A DNA stretch of 64,000 nucleotides from Lelliottia jeotgali (GTDB lineage: Bacteria; Pseudomonadota; Gammaproteobacteria; Enterobacterales; Enterobacteriaceae): positions 3,410,001 to 3,474,000 of the forward strand of contig CP018628.1 of NCBI GenBank assembly GCA_002271215.1. The letters are read 5' to 3'. The position numbers were made by a program, and so were the translations under genes. The stretch's first letter is position 1, and every line of letters begins with the position of its first letter. Under the pieces are notes generated by a model. It saw nothing but the letters and a program-made list of their open reading frames with translations. It made no database searches and was not told where the DNA came from. Below are positions 16,660-28,721 of this stretch, one piece after another.

Positions 16660-18776
16660 TGCAGGGATCGACGGATTACCATGCCCTGAACGCCATGCTG
16701 AACCTCTACGATCGCGAGGGGCATATTCAATTTGGCAAAGATCATGAGGCAGTGGACGCCTTTTTTGCCGCCCACGTCCGTCCGAACATGGTGCCATTTG
16801 CCAGCCAGCAGGCGCGGCTCGACTACCTGGTCAACGAAGGCTATTACGAAGAGCGGGTGCTGACGCGCTACGATCGCGCCTTTGTAGTGAGCCTGTTTGA
16901 ACGCGCACACGCCAGCGGTTTTCGTTTTCAGACCTTCCTCGGCGCCTGGAAATATTACACCAGCTATACGCTCAAAAGCTTCGACGGCAAACGCTATCTG
17001 GAAAGTTTTGAAGATCGCGTGTGCATGGTGGCTTTAACGCTGGCGCAGGGTGATGAAGCCCTGGCGCAGCAGCTGACGGATGAGATCCTTTCCGGTCGAT
17101 TCCAGCCCGCTACGCCGACGTTCCTCAACTGCGGTAAAGCGCAGCGCGGTGAGCTGGTCTCCTGTTTCCTGCTGCGCATCGAAGACAATATGGAGTCGAT
17201 TGGACGCGCGGTGAACTCGGCTCTGCAACTCTCCAAACGCGGCGGCGGCGTGGCGTTTTTACTGTCGAATCTGCGGGAATCCGGTGCGCCCATTAAGCGC
17301 ATCGAGAATCAGTCTTCGGGGGTGATCCCGGTGATGAAAATGCTGGAAGATGCGTTCTCGTATGCCAATCAGCTGGGAGCGCGTCAGGGTGCGGGCGCGG
17401 TCTATCTTCACGCCCATCACCCGGACATTCTGCGTTTCCTCGATACCAAACGCGAAAACGCCGACGAAAAAATCCGTATCAAAACCCTGTCGCTTGGCGT
17501 GGTAATCCCCGATATCACTTTCCAGCTGGCGAAAGAGAATGCCGAGATGGCCCTCTTCTCGCCGTACGATATCGAGCGCATCTACGGCAAGCCCTTCGGT
17601 GACGTGGCGATTAGCGAGCTGTACGACGAGCTGGTCGCCGACGACCGCGTTCGGAAAAAATACATCAACGCCCGCGATTTCTTCCAGACCCTGGCTGAAA
17701 TCCAGTTTGAATCCGGCTATCCGTACATCATGTATGAAGATACGGTGAACCGCGCCAATCCGATTGCCGGGCGCATCAACATGAGCAACCTGTGCTCGGA
17801 GATTTTGCAGGTCAACAGCGCGTCGACGTACGACGAGAATCTGGATTATGCCGACACAGGCAAAGATATCTCCTGCAATCTCGGCTCACTGAATATTGCC
17901 CATACTATGGATTCGCCGAATTTTGGCCGCACCGTTGAAACCGCCATTCGCGGCCTGACGGCGGTGTCGGACATGAGCCACATCCGCAGCGTGCCGTCGA
18001 TTGAAGTCGGGAATACCGCGTCCCACGCCATCGGGCTGGGGCAGATGAATTTGCACGGTTATCTGGCTCGCGAAGGGATTTTTTACGGTAGCGCGGAAGG
18101 ACTGGATTTCACTAACCTCTATTTCTACACCATCACCTGGCATGCCCTGCATACCTCGATGATGCTGGCCCGCGAGCGCAACCAGCGCTTCGCCGGGTTT
18201 GAGCAGTCGCGTTACGCCAGCGGGGAGTATTTTAATCAGTATCTGGAAAGCGACTGGCAGCCGAAAACCGAGAAAGTGCGGGCGCTGTTTGCCCGTGCCG
18301 GGATAACCCTGCCGACGCGCGAGATGTGGCAACAGCTGCGCACCGACGTGATGCAGTACGGCATCTATAACCAGAACCTACAGGCGGTGCCGCCGACCGG
18401 GTCAATTTCGTATATCAACCATGCGACGTCGAGCATTCACCCGATCGTCTCAAAAATCGAAATTCGCAAGGAAGGCAAAACCGGGCGCGTGTACTACCCC
18501 GCCCCGTTTATGACTAACGAAAATCTGGCGCTGTATCAGGATGCGTATGAAATCGGTCCGGAGAAGATTATTGATACCTACGCCGAGGCCACGCGACATG
18601 TGGATCAGGGGCTGTCGCTAACGTTGTTCTTCCCCGATACTGCCACCACCCGTGATATTAACAAGGCGCAAATTTACGCCTGGAAAAAAGGCATCAAGAC
18701 CCTGTACTACATTCGCCTGCGTCAGCTTGCGCTGGAAGGCACCGAAATTGAAGGCTGCGTGTCCTGCGCGCTGTAA
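16632..18776 (+). CDS. nrdE: Class Ib ribonucleotide reductase large subunit NrdE
   Basis: The 714-residue alpha subunit starts at a TTG ([11 protein letters not shown]), as in E. coli nrdE, inside the end of nrdI, with AAAGGAG 10-16 bases before. Visible features are [14 protein letters not shown] (redox Cys), [10 protein letters not shown], the radical-site segment NLCSEIL (active Cys and Glu), [18 protein letters not shown], and the C-terminal GCVSCAL pair reduced by NrdH. It reduces ribonucleoside diphosphates, mainly under iron limitation or oxidative stress. It lacks the N-terminal ATP cone of NrdA. Confidence 0.95.
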   Translation: MATTTAERVMQGSTDYHALNAMLNLYDREGHIQFGKDHEAVDAFFAAHVRPNMVPFASQQARLDYLVNEGYYEERVLTRYDRAFVVSLFERAHASGFRFQTFLGAWKYYTSYTLKSFDGKRYLESFEDRVCMVALTLAQGDEALAQQLTDEILSGRFQPATPTFLNCGKAQRGELVSCFLLRIEDNMESIGRAVNSALQLSKRGGGVAFLLSNLRESGAPIKRIENQSSGVIPVMKMLEDAFSYANQLGARQGAGAVYLHAHHPDILRFLDTKRENADEKIRIKTLSLGVVIPDITFQLAKENAEMALFSPYDIERIYGKPFGDVAISELYDELVADDRVRKKYINARDFFQTLAEIQFESGYPYIMYEDTVNRANPIAGRINMSNLCSEILQVNSASTYDENLDYADTGKDISCNLGSLNIAHTMDSPNFGRTVETAIRGLTAVSDMSHIRSVPSIEVGNTASHAIGLGQMNLHGYLAREGIFYGSAEGLDFTNLYFYTITWHALHTSMMLARERNQRFAGFEQSRYASGEYFNQYLESDWQPKTEKVRALFARAGITLPTREMWQQLRTDVMQYGIYNQNLQAVPPTGSISYINHATSSIHPIVSKIEIRKEGKTGRVYYPAPFMTNENLALYQDAYEIGPEKIIDTYAEATRHVDQGLSLTLFFPDTATTRDINKAQIYAWKKGIKTLYYIRLRQLALEGTEIEGCVSCAL

Positions 18777-19745
<969 letters not shown>

Positions 19746-19755
19746 ATAAGTCTTT

Positions 19756-19850
19756 CCCCCTCACCTAACCCTCTCCCCAAACGGGAGAGGGGACTGTTCG
19801 GTGCGGTCTTTTCCCCCTCGCCCCTTTGGGGAGAGTACCGGGGTGAGGGG
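19756..19850. repeat. C/T-rich palindromic repeat after nrdF
   Basis: CCCTCACCTAACCCTCTCCC, GGGAGAGGGG and a closing GGGGAGAGTACCGGGGTGAG form inverted arms. This is one of four related copies in the window (also 6068, 23454, 63061). It lies 10 bases past the nrdF stop and could act as a 3' hairpin. Confidence 0.8.
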
Positions 19851-20083
19851 AAAATAACGAATCTGAATTTAATATAAACTCCACTTCCTTCCCCATAAAT
19901 ATCCCCCATCATCTATACTGTAATTCCAGCGTCATATTCTCCTGAATTATTCCGATTCAGAAGAAATTCCCCGACCCTGCGGCAAAAAATCTCAGAAAAA
20001 TTCAACACCCGCTCAGCCCTTTCCTCATGGGAAATTCAGACGATTCGCTAATGGCAAAATTCGTGCCACAGACGCCGCAAGGG

Positions 20084-20111
20084 TTGTCTCAGATTCTCAG
20101 TATGTTAGGGT
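20084..20111 (+). promoter_or_regulatory. proU main promoter
   Basis: TTGTCT (20084-20089), a 16-base spacer and TAGGGT (20106-20111), with the surrounding TCAGATTCTCAGTATG, closely resemble the osmotically induced sigma-70 P2 promoter of E. coli proU. The region from 19851 to 20179 is AT-rich, holds no gene and includes the leader. Downstream H-NS binding in proV is known in relatives and not assessable here. Confidence 0.7.
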
Positions 20112-20179
20112 ATGGCCAGTTCATTATTTTTAATGGTATTCATATCGACGCTAATAAATAACGGGAATGACTCTATTGC

Positions 20180-21382
20180 ATGGCAATTAAATTAGAAGTT
20201 AAAAATCTCTATAAAGTATTTGGCGAGCATCCACAGCGCGCATTCAAATATATTGAAAAAGGACTTTCAAAAGAACAAATCCTGGAAAAGACAGGATTAT
20301 CCCTTGGCGTTAAAGACGCCAGTCTGGCAATTGAAGAAGGCGAGATTTTCGTCATCATGGGGTTATCCGGTTCGGGTAAATCCACTATGGTTCGCCTTCT
20401 CAATCGCCTGATTGAACCCACCCGCGGACAGGTGCTGATTGATGGCGTGGATATCGCCAAAATATCTGACGCCGAGCTTCGTGAGGTGCGCAGGAAAAAG
20501 ATTGCGATGGTCTTTCAGTCATTCGCGCTAATGCCACATATGACGGTACTGGATAATACCGCTTTCGGTATGGAATTAGCAGGAATCCCTGCAGCTATTC
20601 GCCAGGAAAAAGCACTGGATGCATTACGTCAGGTGGGCCTGGAAAATTATGCCCACGGCTATCCTGATGAACTTTCTGGCGGTATGCGCCAGCGCGTCGG
20701 TTTAGCCCGCGCATTAGCCATTAATCCCGATATCTTATTAATGGATGAAGCCTTCTCTGCGCTTGATCCTTTAATTCGTACTGAGATGCAGGATGAGCTG
20801 GTAAAACTGCAGGCAAAACATCAACGCACCGTGGTATTTATTTCCCACGATCTTGATGAAGCGATGCGTATAGGCGACAGGATTGCCATTATGCAAAACG
20901 GCGAAGTGGTGCAAGTGGGCACGCCGGATGAAATTCTTAATAATCCGGCAAATGATTATGTCCGCACCTTCTTCCGTGGCGTGGATATTAGCCAGGTATT
21001 TAGCGCTAAGGATATTTCCCGTCGCGCGCTGGAAGGCATTATCCGCCGCACGCCAGGTTTTGGTCCGCGTTCCGCGCTGAAACTGTTGCAGGATGAAGAC
21101 CGCGAATATGGCTATGTGATTGAACGCGGTAATAAGTTTGTTGGCATTGTCTCCATCGACTCTCTGAAACACGCGCTCAGCGAAAATCAGGGAATCGATG
21201 CGGCGTTACTCGACGCTCCGCTTGCCGTGGACGCCGAAACGCCGCTCAGCGAGTTGCTCTCTCATGTAGGCCAGGCGCCGTGCGCAGTCCCGGTCGTCGG
21301 AGAAGAACAACAGTACGTCGGCATCATCTCAAAACGCATGCTGCTGCAGGCTTTAGATCGCGAGGGAACAAACAATGGCTGA
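20180..21382 (+). CDS. proV: Glycine betaine/proline ABC transporter ATPase ProV
   Basis: The 400-residue ATPase has Walker [10 protein letters not shown] (about residues 60-68), signature [10 protein letters not shown], Walker B ILLMDEAF and H-loop [11 protein letters not shown]-terminal tandem CBS region (about 285-395) follows and is the ionic-strength sensor in related OpuA. It energises uptake of betaine and proline under osmotic stress. The only nearby ribosome site is weak (GGGAA about 14 bases upstream), as in E. coli. It overlaps the proW start by 8 bases. Confidence 0.95.
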   Translation: MAIKLEVKNLYKVFGEHPQRAFKYIEKGLSKEQILEKTGLSLGVKDASLAIEEGEIFVIMGLSGSGKSTMVRLLNRLIEPTRGQVLIDGVDIAKISDAELREVRRKKIAMVFQSFALMPHMTVLDNTAFGMELAGIPAAIRQEKALDALRQVGLENYAHGYPDELSGGMRQRVGLARALAINPDILLMDEAFSALDPLIRTEMQDELVKLQAKHQRTVVFISHDLDEAMRIGDRIAIMQNGEVVQVGTPDEILNNPANDYVRTFFRGVDISQVFSAKDISRRALEGIIRRTPGFGPRSALKLLQDEDREYGYVIERGNKFVGIVSIDSLKHALSENQGIDAALLDAPLAVDAETPLSELLSHVGQAPCAVPVVGEEQQYVGIISKRMLLQALDREGTNNG

Positions 21383-22442
21383 TCAATCAAACCCGTGGGG
21401 AACCACAGAGGCGGCGGACAGCGCCGCGCAATCCGCAGATGCCTGGGGTTCTTCTGCGCCCGCACCGGCTGACGGCGGCGGTGCGAGCGACTGGCTCACC
21501 AGCGCGCCCGCTCCAGCACCGGAACATTTCAATATTATGGACCCGTTCCATAAGACGCTGATCCCGCTGGATAGCTGGGTGACCGAAGGCATCGACTGGG
21601 TGGTCACCCACTTCCGTCCGGTGTTCCAGGGCATTCGCGTCCCGGTGGACTACATCCTGAATGGCTTCCAGCAGATGATGCTGGGTATGCCGGCACCTGT
21701 TGCCATCATTCTGTTTGCGCTGATTGCCTGGCAGTTCGGCAGTGCAGGAATGGGGATTGCAACGCTGATTTCATTGATTGTGATTGGCGCAATTGGCGCC
21801 TGGTCGCAGGCGATGATTACTCTGGCACTGGTGCTCACCGCCCTGCTGTTCTGCGTAGTCATCGGCTTGCCGATGGGGATCTGGCTGGCGCGGAGTCCGA
21901 AGGCGGCGAAAATTATACGTCCACTGCTGGATGCGATGCAGACCACACCAGCGTTTGTCTATCTGGTACCAATCGTCATGCTGTTTGGGATCGGTAACGT
22001 ACCGGGCGTGGTGGTAACGATTATCTTCGCCCTGCCGCCGATTATCCGTCTGACCATTCTGGGGATTAACCAGGTCCCAGCCGACTTGATTGAAGCTTCG
22101 CGTTCGTTCGGCGCAAGCCCGCGCCAGATGTTATTCAAAGTGCAGCTTCCGCTGGCGATGCCCACCATTATGGCGGGTGTGAACCAGACGCTGATGCTCG
22201 CCCTGTCGATGGTCGTTATTGCGTCGATGATCGCCGTTGGCGGACTCGGTCAGATGGTACTGCGCGGCATCGGTCGTCTCGATATGGGGCTGGCCACCGT
22301 GGGCGGCGTCGGGATCGTTATCCTCGCCATTATTCTTGACCGTCTGACTCAGGCTGTCGGTCGCGATTCACGCAGTCGCGGCAACCGTCGCTGGTACAGC
22401 ACCGGCCCGATCGGGTTGATGACCCGTCCATTCATTAAATAA
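21375..22442 (+). CDS. proW: Glycine betaine/proline ABC permease ProW
   Basis: The 355-residue permease has a long hydrophilic N-terminal extension rich in Ala, Pro and Gly (first 70-100 residues), unusual for ABC permeases but typical of ProW. About seven transmembrane segments follow. The cytoplasmic loop [20 protein letters not shown] is the EAA motif that docks ProV. Second gene of proU. Confidence 0.95.
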   Translation: MADQSNPWGTTEAADSAAQSADAWGSSAPAPADGGGASDWLTSAPAPAPEHFNIMDPFHKTLIPLDSWVTEGIDWVVTHFRPVFQGIRVPVDYILNGFQQMMLGMPAPVAIILFALIAWQFGSAGMGIATLISLIVIGAIGAWSQAMITLALVLTALLFCVVIGLPMGIWLARSPKAAKIIRPLLDAMQTTPAFVYLVPIVMLFGIGNVPGVVVTIIFALPPIIRLTILGINQVPADLIEASRSFGASPRQMLFKVQLPLAMPTIMAGVNQTLMLALSMVVIASMIAVGGLGQMVLRGIGRLDMGLATVGGVGIVILAIILDRLTQAVGRDSRSRGNRRWYSTGPIGLMTRPFIK

Positions 22443-22451
22443 GGAACAACG

Positions 22452-23447
22452 ATGCGACATAACATCCTTTTTGCCACAGCGTTTGCCACCCTTGTCTCCT
22501 CCAGCGCATTTGCCGCTGATTTGCCGGGCAAAGGCGTGACCGTTCAACCGATTCAGAGCACTATTTCTGAAGAATCCTTCCAGACCATGCTGGTCAGCCG
22601 CGCACTGGAAAAGCTGGGCTACACGGTCAATAAAGCCAGCGAAGTGGATTACAACGTCGGCTATACCTCGATTGCCTCTGGCGATGCGACTTTTACCGCC
22701 GTGAACTGGCAACCGCTGCACGATGATATGTATGCCGCAGCGGGCGGAAATAAGAAGTTTTACCGCGAAGGCACTTTTGTGACTGGCGCAGCGCAGGGTT
22801 ATCTGATCGACAAGAAAACCGCCGATCAATACCACATCACCAATATCGAGCAGCTTAAAGATCCGAAGATCGCCAAACTGTTCGATACCAACGGTGACGG
22901 TAAAGCCGACATGATGGGCTGTTCACCAGGCTGGGGCTGTGAGGCGGTGATTAATCACCAGAACAAAGCCTTCGACCTGGAGAAAACCGTCGATGTGAGC
23001 CACGGTAACTACTCTGCGATGATGGCCGATACCATTGCCCGCTTTAAAGAAGGCAAACCGATTATTTACTACACCTGGACGCCGTACTGGGTCAGCGATG
23101 TAATGAAACCGGGTAAAGACGTGGTGTGGCTGCAGGTGCCATTCTCTTCCCTGCCAGGCGAGCAGAAGGACATCGACACCAAACTGCCGAACGGCATGAA
23201 CTATGGTTTCCCGGTGAACACCATGCATATCGTTGCCAACAAAGCCTGGGCTGAGAAAAACCCGGCGGCGGCGAAATTGTTCTCGGTAATGAAATTGCCA
23301 CTGGCGGATATCAACGCCCAGAATGCGATGATGCACGCAGGCAAATCATCTGAAGCGGATGTCCAGGGTCACGTTGACGGCTGGATCAAAGCCCACCAGC
23401 AGCAATTTGACAGCTGGGTGAATGAGGCGCTGGCAGCGCAGAAGTAA
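22452..23447 (+). CDS. proX: Periplasmic glycine betaine-binding protein ProX
   Basis: The 331-residue protein has a signal peptide ([21 protein letters not shown], cut before ADLPG). It is a cluster F substrate-binding protein with the Trp-box residues of betaine binding seen in TAVNWQPLH and [13 protein letters not shown] 9-base gap with AAGGAAC separates it from proW. Last gene of proVWX. Confidence 0.95.
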   Translation: MRHNILFATAFATLVSSSAFAADLPGKGVTVQPIQSTISEESFQTMLVSRALEKLGYTVNKASEVDYNVGYTSIASGDATFTAVNWQPLHDDMYAAAGGNKKFYREGTFVTGAAQGYLIDKKTADQYHITNIEQLKDPKIAKLFDTNGDGKADMMGCSPGWGCEAVINHQNKAFDLEKTVDVSHGNYSAMMADTIARFKEGKPIIYYTWTPYWVSDVMKPGKDVVWLQVPFSSLPGEQKDIDTKLPNGMNYGFPVNTMHIVANKAWAEKNPAAAKLFSVMKLPLADINAQNAMMHAGKSSEADVQGHVDGWIKAHQQQFDSWVNEALAAQK

Positions 23448-23453
23448 GGTTTT

Positions 23454-23534
23454 CCCCTCACCCCGGGCCTCTCCCAAAGGGAAAGGGGGATTAAATTCCC
23501 TCTCCCCGTGGGAGAGGGTTAGGGTGAGGGCATC
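23454..23534. repeat. C/T-rich palindromic repeat after proX
   Basis: CCCCTCACCCCGGGCCTCTC and GGAGAGGGTTAGGGTGAGGG are the same outer arms as at 6068-6250 with a short centre. It lies 7 bases after the proX stop and is the second example at the end of an operon. Confidence 0.8.
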
Positions 23535-23664
23535 AGGCCGCACAATCTCACTCTCCCAACCCTAAACCGCACAAACCACCACGCGACAAATCCCCAACAT
23601 TCACATTCATCCGTTATGATGGTTTCTGAAAAAATAATCACTTAACTCACAGTTCTCGAATCTC

Positions 23665-24849
23665 ATGACGAAAAACTCTCAAGGGCTTAGCCCGGCACTT
23701 ATTCTGCTCATGTCGGTGGCAACCGGCCTGGCGGTGGCAAGTAACTACTATGCACAACCGTTGCTCGACACCATCGCTCGGGCCTTTTCACTCTCGGCCA
23801 GTTCCGCTGGTTTCATCGTAACCGCCGCCCAGTTGGGCTATGCCGCCGGTCTGCTGTTCCTGGTGCCATTAGGCGATATGTTCGAACGCCGCAGGCTGAT
23901 CGTCATCATGACGCTGCTGGCCGCCGGTGGTATGTTGATCACCGCTTCCAGCCAGTCGCTGGGAATGATGATTCTCGGCACGGCACTCACCGGATTGTTC
24001 TCGGTAGTGGCGCAGATCCTCGTCCCTCTGGCCGCCACGCTCGCGGCCCCGGAAAAACGCGGCAAAGTGGTGGGCACCATCATGAGCGGCCTGCTGCTGG
24101 GGATTTTACTGGCACGAACCGTGGCCGGACTGCTGGCCAGCCTCGGCGGCTGGCGCACCGTTTACTGGGTCGCCAGCGTATTAATGGTGGTGATGGCGTT
24201 TGCCCTGTGGCGCGGCCTGCCAAAAGTGAAGCAAGAAAACCATCTTAACTATCCTCAGCTTCTCGGCTCAGTTTTTAGCCTGTTCACGCAGGATAAACTC
24301 CTGCGTACTCGCGCCCTGCTGGGGTGTTTCACCTTTGCCAACTTCAGCATTTTGTGGACCTCGATGGCCTTTCTGCTGGCGTCGCCGCCGTTCAACTATT
24401 CCGAAGGGGTCATTGGCCTGTTTGGTCTGGCAGGTGCGGCCGGTGCACTGGGCGCGCGTCCTGCCGGTGGTCTGGCGGATAAAGGCAAATCGCATCTGAC
24501 AACTTCCGCCGGATTGGTTCTACTACTGCTTTCGTGGGCGGCTATCTGGTACGGGCATATCTCGGTGCTGTCGCTGATTGTCGGGATTCTGGTCCTCGAC
24601 TTGACGGTTCAGGGTGTGCATATCACCAATCAGACCGTTATCTATCGCGTGAAACCCGAGGCGCGAAACCGCCTGACCGCAGGTTACATGACCAGCTACT
24701 TTATTGGCGGTGCGGCGGGTTCGCTGATCTCTGCATCGGCGTGGCAGCACGCGGGCTGGACTGGTGTTTGTGTGGTCGGTACGGTCGTCGCCGCCATTAA
24801 CCTGCTAATCTGGTGGCGCGGATATCACCTTCAGGAAGCGATTCAGTAA
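23665..24849 (+). CDS. MFS transporter (YgaY-like position)
   Basis: The 394-residue protein has twelve hydrophobic segments and the major-facilitator loop motif PLGDMFERRRLI (residues about 72-83, motif A). YYAQPLLDTIARAFSLS in the first helices places it with the sugar-efflux/drug-exporter type DHA1 group. At this place E. coli has ygaY, a disrupted MFS gene. Here the frame is intact. It is a lone transcription unit. Substrate is unknown. Confidence 0.85.
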   Translation: MTKNSQGLSPALILLMSVATGLAVASNYYAQPLLDTIARAFSLSASSAGFIVTAAQLGYAAGLLFLVPLGDMFERRRLIVIMTLLAAGGMLITASSQSLGMMILGTALTGLFSVVAQILVPLAATLAAPEKRGKVVGTIMSGLLLGILLARTVAGLLASLGGWRTVYWVASVLMVVMAFALWRGLPKVKQENHLNYPQLLGSVFSLFTQDKLLRTRALLGCFTFANFSILWTSMAFLLASPPFNYSEGVIGLFGLAGAAGALGARPAGGLADKGKSHLTTSAGLVLLLLSWAAIWYGHISVLSLIVGILVLDLTVQGVHITNQTVIYRVKPEARNRLTAGYMTSYFIGGAAGSLISASAWQHAGWTGVCVVGTVVAAINLLIWWRGYHLQEAIQ

Positions 24850-25230
24850 GCTTTACATGATGATGGAGCTTCTTAGGGTGTTAAGGAGCTCCGCACTCTG
24901 TTAAGGTGAGCGTAATTATTTATCCCAGAAATTTTACTGTGGGTGACATATTAGATTACCGCATGAATAGTTCAGACCTGGTGGCTGCTCACGCCCCACT
25001 CAAATCGCCTACATTTTCGTCCTGTTTGAAACTTCATGCTGTTTCCTCCCGCCCGACCCCGTCTTTCATGGGCGTTAGCCCTCTCGTTTCTGTGCTCACC
25101 GGGTCACGGATTCACCCGGCACTTTCTGACAGTGATATCAGCTTGGCGGATATAACCGCACAAATAATTCATTTACATTATTTGTCACTGTCGTTACTAT
25201 ATCGACTGTAATTAATGAGGTCATACCCAA
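24850..25230. promoter_or_regulatory. Spacer upstream of emrR
   Basis: This 381-base gap occupies the position where E. coli has ygaZH. A 101-codon GTG-started frame at 24906-25211 is present but has no recognisable family or clear ribosome site and is not called. The last 90 bases are AT-rich (TTTACATTATTTGTCACTG) and probably contain the emrRAB promoter and the EmrR operator. Confidence 0.4.
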
Positions 25231-25761
25231 ATGGATAGTTCGTTTACGCCCATTGAACAAATGCTTAAATTTCGCGCCAGTCGTTACGAGGACTTCCCGT
25301 ATCAGGAAATCCTGTTAACCCGTCTGTGCATGCACATGCAGGGTAAGCTGCTGGATAACCGCAATAAAATGCTGAAAGCTCAAGGGATTAACGAGACGTT
25401 GTTTATGGCGTTGATTACGCTGGAGTCTCAGGAGGATCACAGCATTCAGCCTTCTGAATTGAGCTGCGCCCTGGGTTCATCCCGTACCAACGCGACCCGT
25501 ATCGCCGATGAGCTGGAAAAACGCGGCTGGATTGAGCGCCGTGAAAGCGACAACGACCGTCGTTGCCTGCATCTGCAACTGACCGATAAAGGTCATGAAT
25601 TCCTGCGTGGGGTGCTACCACCTCAGCACAACTGCCTGCATCAGCTTTGGTCGGCCCTGAGTACGACCGAACGCGATCAGTTAGAGCACATCACTCGCAA
25701 GCTTCTCACCCGTCTGGATCAGATGGATGAAGATGGCGTCATTCTTGAGGCGCTGAGCTAA
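25231..25761 (+). CDS. emrR: MarR-family repressor EmrR (MprA)
   Basis: The 176-residue MarR-type regulator has a DNA-binding wing in [20 protein letters not shown] and [17 protein letters not shown]. It matches EmrR throughout ([20 protein letters not shown]). EmrR binds its own promoter and is released by hydrophobic uncouplers and other drugs, derepressing emrAB. A terminator-like hairpin and 127 bases separate it from emrA. Confidence 0.95.
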   Translation: MDSSFTPIEQMLKFRASRYEDFPYQEILLTRLCMHMQGKLLDNRNKMLKAQGINETLFMALITLESQEDHSIQPSELSCALGSSRTNATRIADELEKRGWIERRESDNDRRCLHLQLTDKGHEFLRGVLPPQHNCLHQLWSALSTTERDQLEHITRKLLTRLDQMDEDGVILEALS

Positions 25762-25805
25762 CGCGACGACACGCTCAACCTTCCAGATTAAAAAAGATAA
25801 CGGAC

Positions 25806-25835
25806 AGGCCAGCACGTAATACTGCTGGCCTTTCT
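25806..25835 (+). terminator. Hairpin between emrR and emrA
   Basis: AGGCCAGCA (25806-25814) and TGCTGGCCT (25823-25831) are perfect 9-base arms with an 8-base loop, followed by TTCT. It looks like a weak intrinsic terminator inside the emrRAB operon, which would set a repressor-to-pump ratio. Confidence 0.75.
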
Positions 25836-25888
25836 GACAACAGGTCGGCTCAGCCGATGTGAAAATAAGAAGATCGTGGAGAACTACA

Positions 25889-27064
25889 ATGAGCGCAAAT
25901 GCGGAGAACACTCCCCCGCAGCAACCGGTCAACACTAAGAAAGGCAAACGTAAAAGCGCCCTTCTGCTGCTGACTTTGCTCTTTATTATTATTGCCGTGG
26001 CATATGGGATTTATTGGTTTTTAGTACTGCGTCATATTGAAGAAACCGATGACGCATACGTGGCAGGGAACCAGGTTCAAATTATGGCGCAGGTATCGGG
26101 CAGCGTGACGAAAGTCTGGGCTGACAATACCGACTTTGTGCAAAAAGGGGATGTGCTGGTCACGCTTGATCCGACCGATGCGCAGCAGGCGTTTGAAAAA
26201 GCACAGACTGAGCTGGCCTCAAGCGTGCGTCAAACCCGCCAGTCGATGATCAACAGCAAGCAGTTGCAGGCGAGCATCGATGTGCAGAAAACCGCTCTGG
26301 CGCAGGCGCAAAGCGACCTTAACCGTCGTGTGCCGCTCGGCACCGCCAATCTGATTGGCCGTGAAGAACTGCAACACGCGCGTGACGCCGTGGCCAGCGC
26401 GCAAGCGCAGCTCGACGTGGCGATTCAACAGTACAACGCGAACCAGGCGATGATTCTGGGTACCAATCTGGAAGATCAGCCTGCCGTCAAACAAGCGGCA
26501 ACCGAAGTCCGTAACGCATGGCTTGCCCTGCAACGTACTAAGATTGTTAGCCCGATGACCGGCTATGTTTCTCGTCGCTCCGTGCAGCCTGGCGCGCAAA
26601 TTAGCCAGACTACGCCGCTGATGGCAGTGGTACCGGCTAACAATCTGTGGGTGGATGCGAACTTCAAAGAGACGCAGCTGGCCCACATGCGTATCGGCCA
26701 GACCGCGACCATCGTCAGTGATATTTACGGTGACGACGTGAAGTACACCGGTAAAGTGGTCGGCCTGGATATGGGTACCGGCAGCGCGTTCTCCCTCCTG
26801 CCAGCGCAGAATGCCACCGGCAACTGGATCAAAGTGGTTCAGCGTCTTCCTGTGCGTATCGAACTGGACGGCAAACAGCTGACGGATCACCCACTGCGCA
26901 TCGGTTTATCGACGCTGGTGACCGTGGACACTGCCGATCGCGAAGGCCAGATGCTGGCGAATCAGGTTCGTACCCACCCGGCTTATGAAAGTAATGCCCG
27001 TGAAATCAACCTTGATCCGGTCAATAAGCTGATTGACGACATCGTGAAAGCGAACGCCGGTTAA
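25889..27064 (+). CDS. emrA: Multidrug efflux membrane-fusion protein EmrA
   Basis: The 391-residue HlyD/EmrA-family protein has one N-terminal membrane anchor (LLLLTLLFIIIAVAYGIYWF, about 28-47), the lipoyl-type HIEETDDAYVAGNQ segment, a coiled-coil hairpin around 95-200 and a beta-barrel end. It bridges EmrB to TolC. The start at 25889 (MSANAENTPPQQ) has GTGGAG upstream and matches relatives. An ATG at 25859 is ignored. Confidence 0.95.
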   Translation: MSANAENTPPQQPVNTKKGKRKSALLLLTLLFIIIAVAYGIYWFLVLRHIEETDDAYVAGNQVQIMAQVSGSVTKVWADNTDFVQKGDVLVTLDPTDAQQAFEKAQTELASSVRQTRQSMINSKQLQASIDVQKTALAQAQSDLNRRVPLGTANLIGREELQHARDAVASAQAQLDVAIQQYNANQAMILGTNLEDQPAVKQAATEVRNAWLALQRTKIVSPMTGYVSRRSVQPGAQISQTTPLMAVVPANNLWVDANFKETQLAHMRIGQTATIVSDIYGDDVKYTGKVVGLDMGTGSAFSLLPAQNATGNWIKVVQRLPVRIELDGKQLTDHPLRIGLSTLVTVDTADREGQMLANQVRTHPAYESNAREINLDPVNKLIDDIVKANAG

Positions 27065-27080
27065 TTCGAAGGTGAGCGGT

Positions 27081-28619
27081 ATGCAACAGCAAAAACCGCT
27101 GGAGGGAGCGCAACTGGTCATTATGACCATTGCGTTGTCGCTGGCGACATTCATGCAGGTGCTGGACTCCACCATCGCAAACGTGGCGATCCCTACCATC
27201 GCCGGTAACCTTGGCTCATCGCTGAGTCAGGGGACATGGGTAATCACCTCGTTCGGGGTTGCGAATGCGATCTCGATTCCAATTACCGGCTGGCTGGCAA
27301 AACGCGTCGGGGAAGTTCGACTGTTCATGTGGTCGACGGTGTTGTTCGTCATCGCCTCCTGGGCGTGCGGCATGTCCAACAGCCTGACGATGTTGATCTT
27401 CTTCCGCGTGATTCAGGGGATTGTTGCCGGGCCACTCATTCCACTGTCGCAGAGCTTGCTTCTGAACAACTATCCGCCAGCCAAGCGTTCTATCGCCCTG
27501 GCGCTATGGTCGATGACGGTGATCGTTGCGCCGATTTGCGGGCCGATTCTCGGCGGGTATATCAGCGATAACTACCACTGGGGCTGGATATTCTTCATCA
27601 ACGTGCCCATCGGTGCGTTAGTGGTACTGATGACGCTGCAATCGCTGCGCGGTCGGGAAACCAAAACCGAACAACGCCGTATCGACGGCGTGGGACTGGC
27701 GCTGCTGGTGCTGGGTATCGGTAGTCTGCAGATCATGCTGGACCGAGGTAAGGAGCTGGACTGGTTTGCCTCGCAGGAGATCATCGTCCTGACCGTTGTC
27801 GCGGTGGTCGCGATCAGCTTCCTGATTGTCTGGGAGCTGACGGACGATAACCCGATAGTCGATTTGTCGCTGTTTAAGTCGCGAAACTTCACCATCGGCT
27901 GCCTGTGTATCAGTCTCGCCTATATGCTCTATTTCGGCGCGATTGTTCTGCTGCCGCAGCTGTTGCAGGAGGTATACGGCTACACAGCAACCTGGGCGGG
28001 CCTGGCGTCTGCGCCAGTCGGTCTGATTCCGGTGTTGCTGTCACCGATTATTGGTCGCTTTGCCCATAAACTCGATATGCGACGGCTGGTCACATTCAGC
28101 TTTATCATGTATGCAGTGTGCTTCTACTGGCGTGCGTATACGTTCGAACCGGGGATGGACTTTGGCGCGTCCGCGTGGCCACAGTTTATTCAGGGCTTTG
28201 CCGTGGCGTGCTTCTTTATGCCACTGACCACCATCACGCTGTCGGGCTTACCGCCTGAACGCATGGCGGCGGCGTCGAGCTTATCGAACTTTACCCGAAC
28301 GCTGGCAGGCTCAATCGGGACGTCCATTACGACGACGCTGTGGACCAACCGTGAGTCGTTACACCATGCGCAGTTGACCGAATCGGTGAATGCCTTCAAC
28401 CCGAACGCCCAGCAGATGTATTCCCAGCTCGAAGGCATGGGGATGACAGAGCAGCAGGCATCGGGCTGGATTGCCCAGCAGATAACCAATCAGGGTCTGA
28501 TTATCTCCGCTAACGAGATTTTCTGGATTTCAGCAGGGATATTTATCCTGTTGCTTGGTTTGATATGGTTTGCCAAACCGCCATTCGGCGCGGGTGGCGG
28601 TGGCGGTGGTGCCCACTAA
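27081..28619 (+). CDS. emrB: Multidrug efflux MFS transporter EmrB
   Basis: This 512-residue transporter is of the 14-helix DHA2 family. FMQVLDSTIANVAIPTIAG in helix 1 and GPILGGYISDNYHWGWIF (motif C region) are classic EmrB. It ends in GAGGGGGGAH. The start at 27081 (MQQQKPLEGAQ) is preceded by AAGGTGAG. A GTG at 27072 is less likely. It exports hydrophobic protonophores and nalidixic acid with EmrA and TolC. Confidence 0.95.
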   Translation: MQQQKPLEGAQLVIMTIALSLATFMQVLDSTIANVAIPTIAGNLGSSLSQGTWVITSFGVANAISIPITGWLAKRVGEVRLFMWSTVLFVIASWACGMSNSLTMLIFFRVIQGIVAGPLIPLSQSLLLNNYPPAKRSIALALWSMTVIVAPICGPILGGYISDNYHWGWIFFINVPIGALVVLMTLQSLRGRETKTEQRRIDGVGLALLVLGIGSLQIMLDRGKELDWFASQEIIVLTVVAVVAISFLIVWELTDDNPIVDLSLFKSRNFTIGCLCISLAYMLYFGAIVLLPQLLQEVYGYTATWAGLASAPVGLIPVLLSPIIGRFAHKLDMRRLVTFSFIMYAVCFYWRAYTFEPGMDFGASAWPQFIQGFAVACFFMPLTTITLSGLPPERMAAASSLSNFTRTLAGSIGTSITTTLWTNRESLHHAQLTESVNAFNPNAQQMYSQLEGMGMTEQQASGWIAQQITNQGLIISANEIFWISAGIFILLLGLIWFAKPPFGAGGGGGGAH

Positions 28620-28721
28620 CGATTGGGAAAGTTGTCCATTTCTCTACAGCTTCTGTCAGCTCTGATAAAGCAGCGCTCCTGAAATCGCTTCACGATAGTG
28701 AAAAGACAACAGGAGCGCATC

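Noticed and set aside
16234..16797. 187-codon minus-strand frame over nrdI and nrdE
   Set aside because: Antisense shadow. nrdI and nrdE are certain and overlap as in E. coli.
24906..25211. 101-codon GTG-led frame upstream of emrR
   Set aside because: No recognised family, weak ribosome site, unclear coding pattern. Kept only as a question in the findings.
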